A stretch of 64,000 nucleotides of DNA from Apostichopus japonicus. Taxonomy: Eukaryota > Echinodermata > Holothuroidea > Aspidochirotida > Stichopodidae. Location of the stretch: assembly GCF_037975245.1 (NCBI RefSeq), contig NC_092570.1, forward strand, positions 6,615,001 to 6,679,000. The letters run 5' to 3'. Positions 23,301 to 35,572 of the stretch are shown piece after piece (positions within the stretch are counted from its first letter, which is position 1; each line of letters opens with the position of its first letter). A program made the position numbers and the translations under genes. Below the pieces are notes generated by a model. It was given only the letters and a program-made list of their open reading frames with translations. It ran no database searches and was not told the DNA's origin.

Positions 23301-23757
23301 TTCAATTTGACAACCAAATATAGTGTCTATTAGTGCAACTAGCCCATATGTATAACACAGTAGGCGTTACCGCACACTATGTGATAAATAGACTAAGCTT
23401 AGGCCTAAAGGGTCCACATATCCGATTGCAAGGTTGTGGGTTTCGATTTTGGCGCCTTTCCCTGTCCGGATTTGGCTCACTTGCCGCCTATTGGCATAAC
23501 CTAGGCTAGGCCTATCCATGGTAGAGATGATAATTTCACCTTTCCTTTTCTACCGCATTCTGCAATTCCTTCCTGGTTTCCGTTTCTAGTTTCTGAAGTT
23601 CCTCGTTCGTGTGTTTCTGCCAGAATTTACGCGGCCTTTCAGGTTCACTGAGATCTTCACCGGTTGAGTAAGCATAGTCTACTTTGGACTTTTTCCTAAA
23701 GTTTAAAAATCGTTTCATCTCGTGGTCTAAAACTGGCCAACAATGGCGATGTTTCAT
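16673..23757 (-). CDS. Coiled-coil protein of unknown family, three coding exons
   Basis: Exons on the minus strand: 23757-23540, 18035-17869 and 17292-16673, with a TGA stop at the left end. The junction phases fit exactly: AG+A gives Arg, and G+CT gives Ala. The result is a continuous 334-residue protein. The N-terminus (MKHRHCWPVLDHEMKRFL) is basic. Residues about 45-150 are heptad-like and charged (NEELQKLETETRKELQNAVE, then AELEKLEKQREVELVERH), a long coiled coil. An acidic stretch EEEERADEQEEEEEDSN-like follows. The C-terminal half is helical (NLERFEKDVLAKINKATSDK) and ends PQEADILETDV. There is no signal peptide or membrane span, so it is likely cytoplasmic, cytoskeletal or nuclear. 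Intron 1 is 5.5 kb and holds a family A MITE. I do not recognise the family. Met1 is the first in-frame Met of an open exon, so an upstream exon is possible. Confidence 0.75.
18183..18553. mobile_element. hAT-type MITE, family A copy 2 (371 bp)
   Basis: Same element as 6506-6872, with a perfect 8-bp target duplication CATATAAT (18175-18182, 18554-18561). It lies in intron 1 of the coiled-coil gene. Its termini are CAAGGGCGTAGGAA and CAGTGGCGTAGGAA. Confidence 0.93.
19120..19300. repeat. Further unit of the AGGTCA-bearing repeat
   Basis: Contains TTGGGTACAAGAATTCTGTTG, then AGGTCA at 19156-19161, 19173-19178 and 19183-19188, then AAAACCTTTTACATGATA. This matches the unit seen at 5690-7070. 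The last two AGGTCA sites form a direct repeat with a 4-base gap. Confidence 0.6.
20350..20384. repeat. (AT)n microsatellite
   Basis: 35 bases of perfect AT dinucleotide repeat in the intron of the coiled-coil gene. Confidence 0.97.
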
Positions 23758-25411
23758 TTCTAACCTATACTTCTTATTTCCTATCGTTATGCAATATATA
23801 CTCGAACATTTTTTTCCCGCAATTAAATGACCTTCTTATTTTGTCTTGATATAAAAATGATAAAGGACATACACAGCGAAGTTAAGTTAGTGCATGTTTT
23901 TCGAAAATAAATGCGTAGAACAACACATCAAATCAAATCGGAGATGGCGCACAAAATTACGTATTGAAAGTAATCGACCTCAACATGTTAACAATACGAA
24001 ATGGTGACACCCTTTCATCGCATCGCGCATTCCCTAGTATTCATTGCGCTTTCCTGGCCAGACAATGCGCGCGTGCTGCGTGGGTGTGCCAGAGATAATG
24101 TTACAGCGCTATACACAAAAATTTGGGGCTTTGTACACACACGCACACATCTACATATAAAATATGAAATATATACAGAATGTCCCAGATAAATGTCCTG
24201 CCGGACACTTTGTACATGGGACGAAATAAACTGCTACACAAGCGTGCGTATGTACTGGCTTCACCCAGAGATATGTTACAAAATGTATGGCTTCACCTCT
24301 TTGTTTGTAAGAGGTATAACCTATATATAAGAGTCATTCGATGCTATAAAAAATATCTTTGTCTTGAAATTGCTTTGGCGTGTTTCTAAGATGGCGACCA
24401 ATTTTTTTTTCCCTATTTGACCTACAGATTTAGGAACCGTGACAGTACGATTAAGGGATAAAACAACAAAAATAGGCACAATTAATTGCGACGTTATGCT
24501 TGGAATCTTGGGTTTCTTACAAAAGATAGGAATGTATTGAGGATTGAATAGACAATCGTACTAGAATATTCTAATTTCGGCTACCACGATATGATATACT
24601 CCGACAGCTCACCAAATCTAGAAGTTCCGCACTGATGATTTTGTTTTTTGCAACGCAGGGGGGGGGGGGGATTCAACCTCACCAGAAGAGGTACATTTGG
24701 GTAATTTTTATATCTTTAATTCGGTTACCAAACACCGTTTTAGAAAGCTTGAATCACAAGTTATATACGGTCTTGTGTGACATTGTCGAGGATATAAACA
24801 AAAAACAATTACGTCGGTATTTTACCAAGGTAGTATGCACTGAAAGCATCTCAATTTACAAGCTTCATTTACAGCACGACATTTGGGCAAGAGTAGCTAA
24901 TCCGTTGCTCTTGCTATGATATCGGACTGCAAGTTAATAAATACTGTAACAACGTGATTCGAACGGTTTCGTTGGAACCTATTTTGAATGCATCCACCAA
25001 CATGGCCTTTAATAAATATGTACTTTATTTTTAGTGCTGTCCATGGGAAGTAATTTCCATCTATCAGCCCACAGGTTATATCAATAAAGGAACGGAAAGC
25101 CAGGTAGATATCTCACGTCCAGAGCAACGTCACTGCATGTGTTTACGTGAGGTTACTGAGGCGTAACGCTAAAAAGACTATAGGGTCACTCCTGTACAAA
25201 GATTTCTATATCAGCCGGCGGTTTTTATATTTACAAGTCGCAAGTTAATTTTTAAATTTATATCTATTTTATTGATAGCAACAGAGACAGAAACAGCACC
25301 GGTGCCACACTGCGTATGAAGGTCAAACTAGCCTATATACGGGTATAGAAGTTAAGGCGTCTTGTACAATAAGCTAACTATCCACAGCTACATATTATAC
25401 CAACCGCCAAG
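23758..25411. promoter_or_regulatory. Divergent intergenic region between the coiled-coil gene and the laccase gene
   Basis: The two genes point away from each other across 1.65 kb, so both promoters should lie here. A TATATA at 25334-25339, about 75 bases before the laccase ATG, is a plausible TATA box for the laccase. A polyG run lies at 24660-24670. Confidence 0.4.
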
Positions 25412-26442
25412 ATGTTCACCAACGGATTACGTTTGCTACCTCTGTTTGTGATATTATTGGCTTCATCGGAAGGTAATTAATTTCGCTTTTACTTTTCCTG
25501 TATTTTTTGACTAATCTTAAAATAATCGTAAAATAACTTCAATAACTTCTTCGTCTTGCAAGGATAGATAATTACCTAATGCAGCATGTTTTATTTGAAA
25601 TCTATATGACTTTTACATTATATCATGTAATATGGACTCTGAAGAATTGTTACATACTGTTGTGATATTCACTTTCAAGCTACAATGAAGCGCAATAATA
25701 ATAGTATGATACTTTTCACTTCAAACAATCAAAGAAATTTAAATGAATATATTTCTTTTTGAGTGGGGGGTTCTTTACTAATATTCTACTTTAGCCTAGA
25801 GTATCTGTGGAATATTTGAAACGATCGGGATAAAAAATCGTTAAATTACATAAGAAAGAAAAAGGACAGATTTTTTCAGTAATTAAATGCGTTAAACGTG
25901 CTCTTCATTTGATCAATAACAACTCTTGCAAGTAGCCCACAAGTGTGGCTAAATCTCAAATTTGATATATTCGTGAAACAGTTTTAACTACAATTTACAA
26001 CCAAAAAATACAAAAAAAACCATTTGGTTTTTAAGTATACAACTTTTTTCTATGAATAGTAATTTTCAAACCAAAAGTATCAAAGTTGAATACATCGATA
26101 ATTTATTCGCTAATTGTATACCTTTCCAAATCCATCAGGTATGGACTCTTTGTAATCATACTTGAGGCGTTATACAGTACCAAAGGTTAAAACGGTATAC
26201 TATTGCAGTTCACTCGGCAGTGCACCTAAGAACCCCCCCCCCCCTTTGGGGCGTGTACGTTTCCGTGTACAGGCTCCATACTGCATGGGGTCAGTACGAG
26301 TATCAGTATTTCCATCAGTTATCTAACACGATAGTATCCCATAATATTTTTCGAAAATGTCCGAGTACTCGAGTACAAATCGACAAGAGAGTATGAGTGC
26401 GAGTACAGGCATCTATTCTAGGACAAGAGTACCATGGATGCA

Positions 26443-26513
<71 letters not shown>

Positions 26514-26702
26514 ACGTATAAGTATAATCAGTAGTAGCAGAAAGTGCTCAATACCGTAGTAGAGCAATAATACCACATGTAACACAAGATATACAAATTA
26601 GGACGACGATCTTCAGGCCATTATGGCCTGAAGATTGTCGCTCTATGCGTGCGTGAAACCCAGGGTAGCAATATGGTGTAATTTGTATATATTGTGTTAC
26701 AT

Positions 26703-26765
<63 letters not shown>

Positions 26766-29700
26766 GGATTTACTACAAATATGACTGAAAGGAGGATGCC
26801 TATAGTATTATAATTAACACGGTAGTTTGTTGATGTTCGACTGTTAAATGCAAAACCACGTGATTATTATATTTACATTTTTTCGATGACTATATGATAC
26901 GTATATATGGATAGAGCTATATAGGCTTTCATCGTAATGTTATGATGTATGGTTATCTATAGGTCACCTGTTACAAGATTGTGTTGGGAGGGCAAATATG
27001 CAATTTTTTATATAAATAAGCCGTCATGAGACACACCTCACAATTTTTCAAACGCCCCCATCACGTTTGTTGACATGTTAGCCTTATATAATTTCGGCAT
27101 CAAGGTTAATCCATATCAAACCCACCTCTCTCTGAAATTCATCATATTTGGTGAGCCATATCAATTTGACCGTTCGTGTCCCATTGTTTACGTAACAAAG
27201 TCGATGGTCACTCGTACGTGATTCTTGTGGCCTGATTCGTCACACCTTGCTGACTTTCACGTCACGTACTTTGCCCTCCGGTCTCTAAGCAGGGATTTGT
27301 TATGGAACAACTCCCTGCTCTAACACTTTATCTTAATTCCACAACCAGAGTATTGTATTTTCATTATGTCCTGAAGGATAAGAAGTAACCACGTAACAAT
27401 ACACTTTCATCGCCCATTGTCCATGCAGTATGGATTCGGGGGAAGAGGGCGGGGGCGGGGGCGGGGGAGGTGGCGATGGCTTGAACTTTGGCGGAGATGA
27501 AGCTCCCATATTCTTCCACCTTTTACAAAAGCATTTGCTACCAACTGTTAGTGAAAATAATGTCGAAAGCAAAAAAGGAGATTATTAAAGAAAATCATTA
27601 ATTTAAAAAAAATTGCAATGTTAAATGCATAGTTAAGGTGAAGTTAAAGACAGGCCTTTACTGCAATCATTCGTTTAAAAATGCGATATTCTGTTATTAT
27701 CAAAGTTTGTTCTACGTTGACCAGTCTGACAAAGATGCAGCCTTTAAACGCAATTCCCAGTTGCTGAAAGTTATCATAACTTGATTGTTTCCTTTTCTGG
27801 TAATCTATCTGTAAATCAAGCGGGTCACTTCACCCCTGTGTCATATTTTCGTCACTTATACTTAAAGGGATATTCCGTTGGCTGAAATTCGTCATTTATT
27901 TAAATTTTGGGGGCTTTTTCGGCATCATATATAGGTAAAAATCAATTCCTTATAGCGTTTTATTTCTATGGTGGAGATACATATATAACTTTTTAATTTG
28001 ATGAAAATTATATGAACGAATCTGGCAAAGCCAGGTTAGTGATGCCATAAAGGCAGTTCGGACTTACATATGTCTTCGATTTTTTTCATAATGTACAAAC
28101 CTCAAACTGTTTAGCATCCCCCTCCCCCTCTTTTCCATATAAATGTCACATTGTCTGCAGCCACTGGAATAGCCATTTAACGACCATATCAATATCGACG
28201 CTGGATTTTTTTTGTATCTGTCAAAACGGTCCTAATAGTTTCCTGTTGTTATTCCGTTGTGTCCGATTTTGGTCTGTTACTTACAGAACTGTTTTCAAGC
28301 TAGTGCTTAATGTCTATACAAGTCTTATCACAGTGTGGTGCATTCATATACATCTGATATGCTTCAAGAATATATGCCGACTCGTTATCGTTCAAATGAT
28401 AAGTTACTTCTCAGGGAATCTAACTCCAACCATTCTTAGGGGGAGGGGGGGGGGTATAGATCTTTTTCAGTTGCTGCACCGCGAGTGTGGAATATGTGGT
28501 AACACTTAAAATCAAGACGGCTATAAGAGCGCTTCTCCTTTAAAAAGAAGCATAACACACAACTTATGTGACAAGCTTTCATGGACACTTGACATTAATT
28601 TTATGAGAGTTCATTAGTTTTTGCGCTTTGAGCGCCCTTTTCTGGGTGGATACGTGCGCATTATAAATCTTTGTTATTATTATTATTATTATCAGTAAAC
28701 ACTGTTGTAATTGTATAACTCTGTGGTTCCCCATTGACAAGAACAGGAATGCTTTCACGAAGTCCCCATCGTAAGGAGATGTATAAAACAAAGGCATGTG
28801 TCTACTACTGGTGTAGCGTTTCGTAAATGACAGGATTTTCTGCTGAGGTATAGGCTGTTCCTCTTTTACCGTAGATCTTACAGTTGTTGGCCTGTATATA
28901 TCCGACTTGTTGTGAAGAAGGGTAGGCGGGTGCGCCATGGGGGAGTTGGAGTAGGAGTGGTGGGTATAGGGAATGGGATAAAGCATTTATTCAAGACACT
29001 AATGTTACGTACTAATGTTATAAAACATTGCTTGAGCAACCCGTTGGTATAGGTGAGACTTATATACCAGTTTATACCAGTAACAATTTCTTCGCTGATA
29101 TACTTGTGATGGGCGGTTTAAACTGTAGCACTTGATGTAATACACTTGCAATTTAACTTGGGGTATGTGCTTCTATGAACACGTATGCTTGTGTAAACAC
29201 CGATGATAATTCTGAAAAGCAAACACAGACTCTCGGCAAGTTGCTGAATCTTTAAGTTAAAATTTTTCCTGTATTTGTTTACTTTGTCGTGTTAGGGTCA
29301 GAACACTATATAGCATTGTACACTGCACCCCGCAGCTACTTTATGGACAAATTCTTCCTCTATAAAGCCCACTGGTTATGTAGTTATACAATAGAACGTT
29401 TCCTGCCACCAGACGTACGTATAAGGTGCGGACTCTAATAGGGACCTTCCCCTTCCCTCCCCACCCCTCCCCCCCCCCCCACCGTAAACGTCAGTTTACT
29501 CAAAACAAGTTCCATACTAGGAATATGTCATACCTTTTTTTAGTTAAGGCTTTCCATGTCTTTAACCCAAGTTTTCTTACATATATGGAACGTTATCGTT
29601 GTTCTAATTTCGCTATGTTACGTCACTCGTCTCCCGGGCCCCCGAGAAATCATGGAACCGCCCACTAAATAAAACAACTCTCTCGCTCTTGTATTTCTTC

Positions 29701-32700
29701 TGATTTATAGGAGCACACAATGAGGACGAGGAACACGCTTGCTACCGTACATGTAAGTGGCCCCCCGAACCACTTACCTGCAATTATCATTTCGATATAG
29801 AGTGGTACTACTCCATGTCCAAAGCCTGCTACGATTGCCCGTACAATTTAGATGATTGTCGACGAAAACACTGCATCCCCCTCAACGGAGTGGAACGTCC
29901 CGTCATCGCGGTAAACAGACGCCTCCCTGGTCCAGGCATCCATGTTAGTATTCCAACTTTTAGGATTTTTCAAAGATATATATACTTCTTGAAATGGTGT
30001 CGATAAACTTGTTATGTCATAAGCGAACGGACGTAGGTGTTTCGTGACACCATGTGAACGTGAGGATGTGAAAATTCAAAACTCACTACTAACGGGGCGT
30101 ATTTTGTAATTTCGTTTACGAAGTGTCAATAGTGTAACAGAAAGGCATCAAAGTGAGGACGCACTTCCAATGCAAAGATTTAGTAAAAAAGTTTCTGTTG
30201 CAAGTCCTAATGAATTGTTCTGTCTATGGTTGTTGCATAATGAAAAATATTGAAATAGCAAACCACAACAACAATAATTCGATTAAATGTCTTGATGATG
30301 TCTTTTCAGGTATGTGAAGGTGATACTATCAATGTGACTGTAACAAACAGGCTGGAAAATGGAGAAGGGACAAGCATTCATTGGCACGGGATTCATCAAC
30401 GAAATTCACCGTATATGGACGGAACCGGACTAGTTACACAGTGTCCCATAGATCACGGGACTACTTTCACATATACATTCAAAGCGGATTCAGTTGGCAC
30501 TCAATTCTGGCACGCGCATGTTGGTCTTCAAAGACAAGACGGTTTGGCGGGGTCTCTGGTAGTTAGGCAAGCTGCAGAAGTAAGTATGGATGCTCTGAAA
30601 CAATATAGGGCCTACACAGGTGTAGTGCTGTGTACTAAAGCACTGCGAGGGGAAGGGGAAGGCAGCATGGATCATATCCCGGTGTCGATCGGTGATCCCC
30701 ACCCATCCCACAACCCACATCATGATAAGCTTCGCCAACCCTTCATCTTACACAAGAAATATACTTCTCTCATATGACTGGTAGAATACATAGCATTGAA
30801 CTATTTCACAAGAAAGTTTGCCCCTCAAAATAACTTAAACATAACTATATATATATATATATGTATGTAGCCTACATTCCTTAATTTGTCTAACTTTGTT
30901 CAATATTGTCTTATTTTCGTATGTGTAGAGAGACCTTCAGAAGGAAACGTACGATGTGGACATTGTGGAACATACCATTATCGTCATGGATTGGTTAGAT
31001 GCCGTCTCATTGGCCAAATTTATGGCGCATCACCATAGCGACGGTAGCAACAAACCAGAATCAATTTTGATCAACGGGAAAGGAAAACGAGCGACTTTTA
31101 CCCTAGAAACTGATCAGGGTACGATAGAACATTTTACGGAAAGAGCTCTATTTGAGGTCACTTCAGGAAAACGTCATCGCTTCAGAATGAGTAGTAACGC
31201 AGGTACCAATTGCGCGATGAGAATTTCCGTAGACAATCATACGTTATCGGTCATTGCTAGTGATGGACGGCCGTTTGAGTCAGTTACTGTAGATTCGTTC
31301 ATTATATATGGTGGTGAAAGATACGACTTTGTGCTTAATGCTAATCAAGAAGTTGGAAATTACTGGATGCGAGTGAAAGGGTAAGTGACACAAATTTTAT
31401 AATGAAAATCTGAGACGGCAGTAATTTCCTTCTTAAAGGGTGTGAAGACTCACAAAAAGAAACGTCTAATGCCGGTAATCTGCCCTAGTTTCGAATGAGG
31501 TGTAACAGAAGTGTTAGACACCACCATCGATCCCAGAAAATACACACACAGCTTGTTACCGTCGGTAATTAGACACTAGTGTACAGTCAGTACATACATG
31601 CGGTCAATACCCACAGCACAGTGTATAAACGATACAGCGATGGAGATCTCAGGTCCAGCTAAAGATAACAAGGTATCACGTTTCATTACTGTCTGCATTA
31701 TGTAGCGACACGAAAAAACGTCACTTGCAAGCGACAGAAAGTTAACTTTTTCAGATGGCCACACGCGGTTTGGGCGAGTCTTCAATGCCTTTAAACAAAT
31801 ATGCCAAATAGATTGATATAAATTGTCAGCGATGGGGGTGTTGTGTACGTGCATACATATATACCATTTGAAAATGTGCATAGTGAACATTTGAATTATT
31901 GACAACGTGTCTTGAATCAATCCGCAGATTGGCTGATTGTCGATTTCAGCAGGAGTTGGCGGTAGTTCGGTATCAAGGAGCAATCGAAGAGGACCCTACA
32001 GCAGACGAGAGTATAGATCGAGATGGATTCGAACTGAATCCGCTCAATGAGGTGCAGACTGAGTCGAACATGTACATCAGTAAAGTCAAGTCCTTAGGTT
32101 AGAACATTTATTGTTTACTTTAATATATACTCTGTTGTTTATAACGTTCGCTTGTCGGCCTTTTGGCTAAGATCTTGTGTAGTATCTGTTCCCTTTCGAG
32201 GGGAATGGTGAAGCACACTCGACGATGATCACACAGTCACAGTCCCGGTGCAAGGGGCTGGGGTTGAGAGCGGATTAGTCGTTCGGTAGTTTGGTTTTCG
32301 TGCCCAGGTTCTTTCCTGAGCGATTTTTCCTTAAAAAAAAGTTTATAACGTCCGATGAAAAACATCTCGGTATCAACAAGGTATTGTACGTATAGAAGTT
32401 TTGTCCTACCCTATGATAATAGGGAACCTATAACTCCGTTGGGGAGGGAGGGAGGGGGAGGTACACCTAGGTATCTTCTCTCATAAAGATCAAAACAAGT
32501 ACGTGTTTTTAATTTTTTTTAGTAGAAGTATTTTGGACAATATTTTTTCTTCGTATTCCTCTCTATAGAGCCAGATGACATATCTCTGGATCCAAGTCAA
32601 CCAGTTTCGACGTATTACTTAGCGATGGATTTTAATAAAGTCAACAGTGAACACTACCACGTGCCTGAGTATTACCCAATAGAAGATATAGACCGGTCTC

Positions 32701-34960
32701 ACCATCTCTACTCACCACAGATAAACCACGTCTCGTTTACTTTTCCCCCAACTGCGCTACTAACACAGCACAAAGATATCGACGAATCGAAATTCTGCGA
32801 TCCGTCCCAGGTGACCAAAATGGCTGGAAATTGTACTGCTGAATATTGTGAATGTACACACGTCATTACTGCAGATCTCGGTGAGGTAAGTAGGCCTACT
32901 ACTTAAAATTTACAAAAGTCAGAACGGTTTCGATTTAAACCAGCTCGAACAGGATCATACCCCTCCTCCCTCACAAACACACATACACACACAAACGGAT
33001 TCAAATGGGCTAACAGCCAGGAAAGTGGTAAAGCCATGATTTCCTAATCATATAAGGTGACACAGAAAGGACAACAGAAATGGTAGATTCGGAAATGTTA
33101 TTTGTCATCTCTAAATCTCGACGTCGAGATTAATAGTCGACTAAGTGAGTTCATATGTCCCTTGTGGGCCACCGTATTATCAATCTTGGCGTGTCTAATA
33201 ACTCCTGACTTTAAGCAATCACAAATTTGAATATTCCCCCTCCCCCCAATAAAAATATCCCTTTCACCCCACGCCACCCCACCCAGATCGGAATATTAAA
33301 CTCTACCATTCATTGCAGATCGTGGAACTAGTTGTTATAGACGAGGGCGTAACATTTGGTGCTAGCCACCCAATGCATCTTCATGGTTATTCCTTCCGGG
33401 TCATTGCTATGGAGAAACTCGGGTTATCCACATCTTTGGAAGAAGTGATGGAAATGGATAAAGCTGGGAATATCACGAGAAATCTTCAAGCAGCTCCTCT
33501 CAAGGATACCGTGATTGTACCCGACGGCGGTTATACAATACTCCGGTTCGAGGCTAATAATCCAGGCTGGTGGCTCTTCCACTGTCATTTGGAATTTCAT
33601 GTAGAGGTAAGTGAATCGTTTTGCTTGAAAGAACTCTTGTTTAAGGACCTCACCCAACCCCAAACGCCAACCCCAACCCAAAGAAATAGTTTACAATTAT
33701 ACATTCGTAGCACATTTCACTCCATTATCCAACAACTTTCACCCAGGCATCCTGTCCATGCCTTCCAATTGAACATTAAGAAATCTTCTTGCCTCAACCA
33801 CTACGGTACCATACGGTGTGAGGCTATAGTGTCAAAAACAAACCACATAATATACAAATAATGAATGGTTATGAGTGCAATAGTGCAAATATTTTATGAG
33901 TTGAAAGATGGAATGTTCCATTCCACCCGGCTGCGCCTCGTTGAATGGAACAAATTACATCTTTCAACGAATGAAATATTTGCACTATTACACGAATGGA
34001 AACCATGCATTATTTGTTTGATACAACATATTATATAAAGATGGGTAAAATGCACTCACGCAACAGATTGTTTTGAACAGACAGGTTTCTCTGCTCTCTT
34101 ACCATTGAAAAAAGTGCTACCAATAAAGTATAACCCATAGTTCTATTTCATAGAGTGGAATATAGCGGATTTTGCATGCAATCAACGAGCAATTGACCAA
34201 TCAAATGACCAGAATACAATTAGGTGTTGTATAATATGGAATATTATATAACGCATATTACTACATACCTCTGTTTGGAGTAGTATGACCAAGCGCTTAC
34301 ATTATTTTGTTAAAAAAACATTTCGCCCCCTTCCTCCCACCCACCTCAACCCCCGGTTGAGTTTAAAAAGAACCTGCATATATAATTTGAAAACCTTCTA
34401 TATATATATTTAAAGTCACACGTTATGAAACAACATAAAGTTATAAACAAGCAGTGAAATAATTCATAAACATTATCGTAGTTGCATTATTGATTCATAC
34501 TTTCAAATTCAGAGAATTGACGTAACCCTGTCAGTGATGGACATTTCATAGTGGATGTTTCAGGGTGTGTGGATCCCCCGCTGGGAAATGAAGAAAAACG
34601 TTACATATTTTGTTATTTGCTGTATTAATTTTCAAAATAGAACTCTCGAGGCTATCCGTTTTCCTGATTTTAAAGTTTGAAGGAGTAAGCTGTTCCTATT
34701 AAATGTTATTCTTTATTTACTCATTTTTCTTCTTTTCTATTGGTCGTATTTTATTTCAGATTGGTATGAGTCTGGTGATACATGTCGGCGATGATGACGA
34801 TCTACCGGAAAAACCCGAAAACTTTCCGAAATGTTACGATTGGCCACGAATGACATCTGATGCACAGGATAAGCCCGGATCTGGTGCACATCGTATTGTT
34901 AGCAATATATTGATATTATGCGCCACGATGATGTTTATTTTACAAAATAAAATAATTTAG
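25412..34960 (+). CDS. Laccase-type multicopper oxidase, complete eight-exon gene
   Basis: Three-domain blue copper oxidase: it oxidises phenols or similar donors at the type 1 copper and reduces O2 to water at the trinuclear site. Coding exons: 25412-25472, 29711-29943, 30310-30579, 30929-31380, 31928-32097, 32569-32885, 33319-33606, 34760-34960. All junctions are GT-AG and in phase; the product is 663 residues. Signal peptide [21 protein letters not shown]. Then come the animal-laccase Cys-rich segment ([20 protein letters not shown]) and all four copper motifs: HWHG and WHAHVG (exon 3), HPMHLHG (exon 7), and HCHLEFHVE (exon 7) continued by IGM (exon 8), which gives the axial Met. The C-terminus has a hydrophobic stretch ([17 protein letters not shown]), possibly a membrane anchor. 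Likely secreted or surface-bound; a phenoloxidase role in immunity or body-wall tanning is inference. An AATAAA at 34946-34951 overlaps the 3' end. Confidence 0.95.
26444..26510. repeat. (AT)n microsatellite
   Basis: 67 bases of AT repeat, left of a foldback element and matched by a second AT tract on its right. Confidence 0.97.
26574..26706. mobile_element. Foldback element between two AT microsatellites
   Basis: Left arm CACATGTAACACAAGATATA.. and right arm ..TATATTGTGTTACATGTG are inverted copies over about 27 bases. A 27-base near-perfect palindrome (ATCTTCAGGCCAT, T, ATGGCCTGAAGAT) lies inside at 26609-26635. It looks like a small MITE whose ends border AT repeats. Confidence 0.55.
26707..26764. 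repeat. (AT)n microsatellite
   Basis: 58 bases of AT repeat directly right of the foldback element. Confidence 0.97.
31433..31794 (+). mobile_element. TTAA-flanked miniature element, copy 1
   Basis: TTAA at both ends (31433-31436, 31791-31794). Termini AGGGTGTGAAGACTC and, reversed from the right end, AGGCATTGAAGACTC form an imperfect inverted repeat. A full-length copy in opposite orientation lies at 53386-53756. TTAA target duplications are typical of piggyBac and Kolobok transposons; which one is unresolved. It sits in laccase intron 4 and encodes no transposase. Confidence 0.8.
32148..32340 (+). mobile_element. Retroposon with a U2 snRNA-derived head (SINE or chimeric retropseudogene)
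   Basis: The first about 45 bases match the 5' end of U2 snRNA, including CGGCCTTTTGGCTAAGAT (stem-loop I) and GTGTAGTATCTGTTC (the branch-site recognition region). After that the sequence is unrelated to U2. It ends in an A8 tract. A perfect 11-bp duplication GTTTATAACGT flanks it (32137-32147, 32341-32351), so it was inserted by target-primed reverse transcription. It lies in laccase intron 5. The U2 Sm site and 3' domain are absent, so it is not a working U2 gene. Confidence 0.85.
33854..34017. mobile_element. Long-hairpin foldback MITE (164 bp)
   Basis: Two arms of about 75 bases are inverted copies (ACAAATAATG.., AATAGTGCAAATATTT, TTGAAAGATG..TTCCATTC) around a short GC-rich loop CCGGCTGCGCCTC. 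It lies in laccase intron 7, so the pre-mRNA would carry a long hairpin. Confidence 0.75.
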
Positions 34961-35264
34961 CTATCTACTAGTCATTGCAGGTGTAACGATATTTACAGCG
35001 AAAGGGTATAAAGATAAATATATATTTGTAAACATATTTTCAGGGATTTTTTTTTAAAGAAAATATATATTCGTGGAACAATTATTGTTATATTCAAAAT
35101 GGCTAGTAACGTAATATTGTCTTTCAAAACTTTAGTTTAGCTTGTTGCAAACATATTAGAGAATTGATTAACAGAACAAACGGTTGGTCACTGGAGGTAT
35201 TCTGTTTAGCCCCCCCCCCCTCCCACCAATGTCGGCTCCATACATATCACGAAAATCATCAAAT

Positions 35265-35572
35265 GTCTATAGCTTCATCTATCACGTCAGATGTGTATGA
35301 ATCCCTCTATTATTATGTCAAATTTGTATATAGCTAGTCCTATTAGATCAATTGTGTATAGCTTCCTCTGTCCCGTCAAATGTGTAACAGAGCCATACAT
35401 AGTATACATGGCTCTGATAAGTATAGCTCCCTCTGTCTCGTCAAATGTATATAGTTCCCTCTGTATCGTCAAATGTGTATAGCTCCCTCTGCACCGTCAA
35501 ATGTGTATAGCTCCCTCTTCACCGTCAAATGTGTATAGCTCCCTCTTCACCGTCAAATGTGTATAGTTCTAT
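35265..35572. repeat. Minisatellite, 28-bp unit
   Basis: Tandem copies of CGTCAAATGTGTATAGCTCC followed by CTCTNCAC. The last four units are almost identical and the left ones are diverged. One interruption at about 35388-35413 is a hairpin, AGAGCCAT..ATGGCTCT. The array does not encode a continuous protein. Confidence 0.88.

Larger units (their letters stand above)
18562..23539 (-). other. Remainder of intron 1 of the coiled-coil gene
   Basis: Holds the AGGTCA-type repeat at 19120-19300, an (AT)n tract at 20350-20384, a C-rich run near 22360 and otherwise nothing I recognise. Open frames here (for example 20858-20622 minus and 21187-21423 plus) cannot be joined in phase to neighbouring exons. 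Confidence 0.5.
25473..29710 (+). other. Laccase intron 1
   Basis: A 4.2-kb intron between the signal-peptide exon and the mature protein. It holds (AT)n tracts and the foldback element at 26574-26706. No other coding segment is recognised. Confidence 0.7.

Noticed and set aside
32148-32193. Functional U2 snRNA gene
   Set aside because: Only the 5' 45 bases match. The Sm site and 3' stem-loops are missing, and an A-tail with target duplication shows retroposition.
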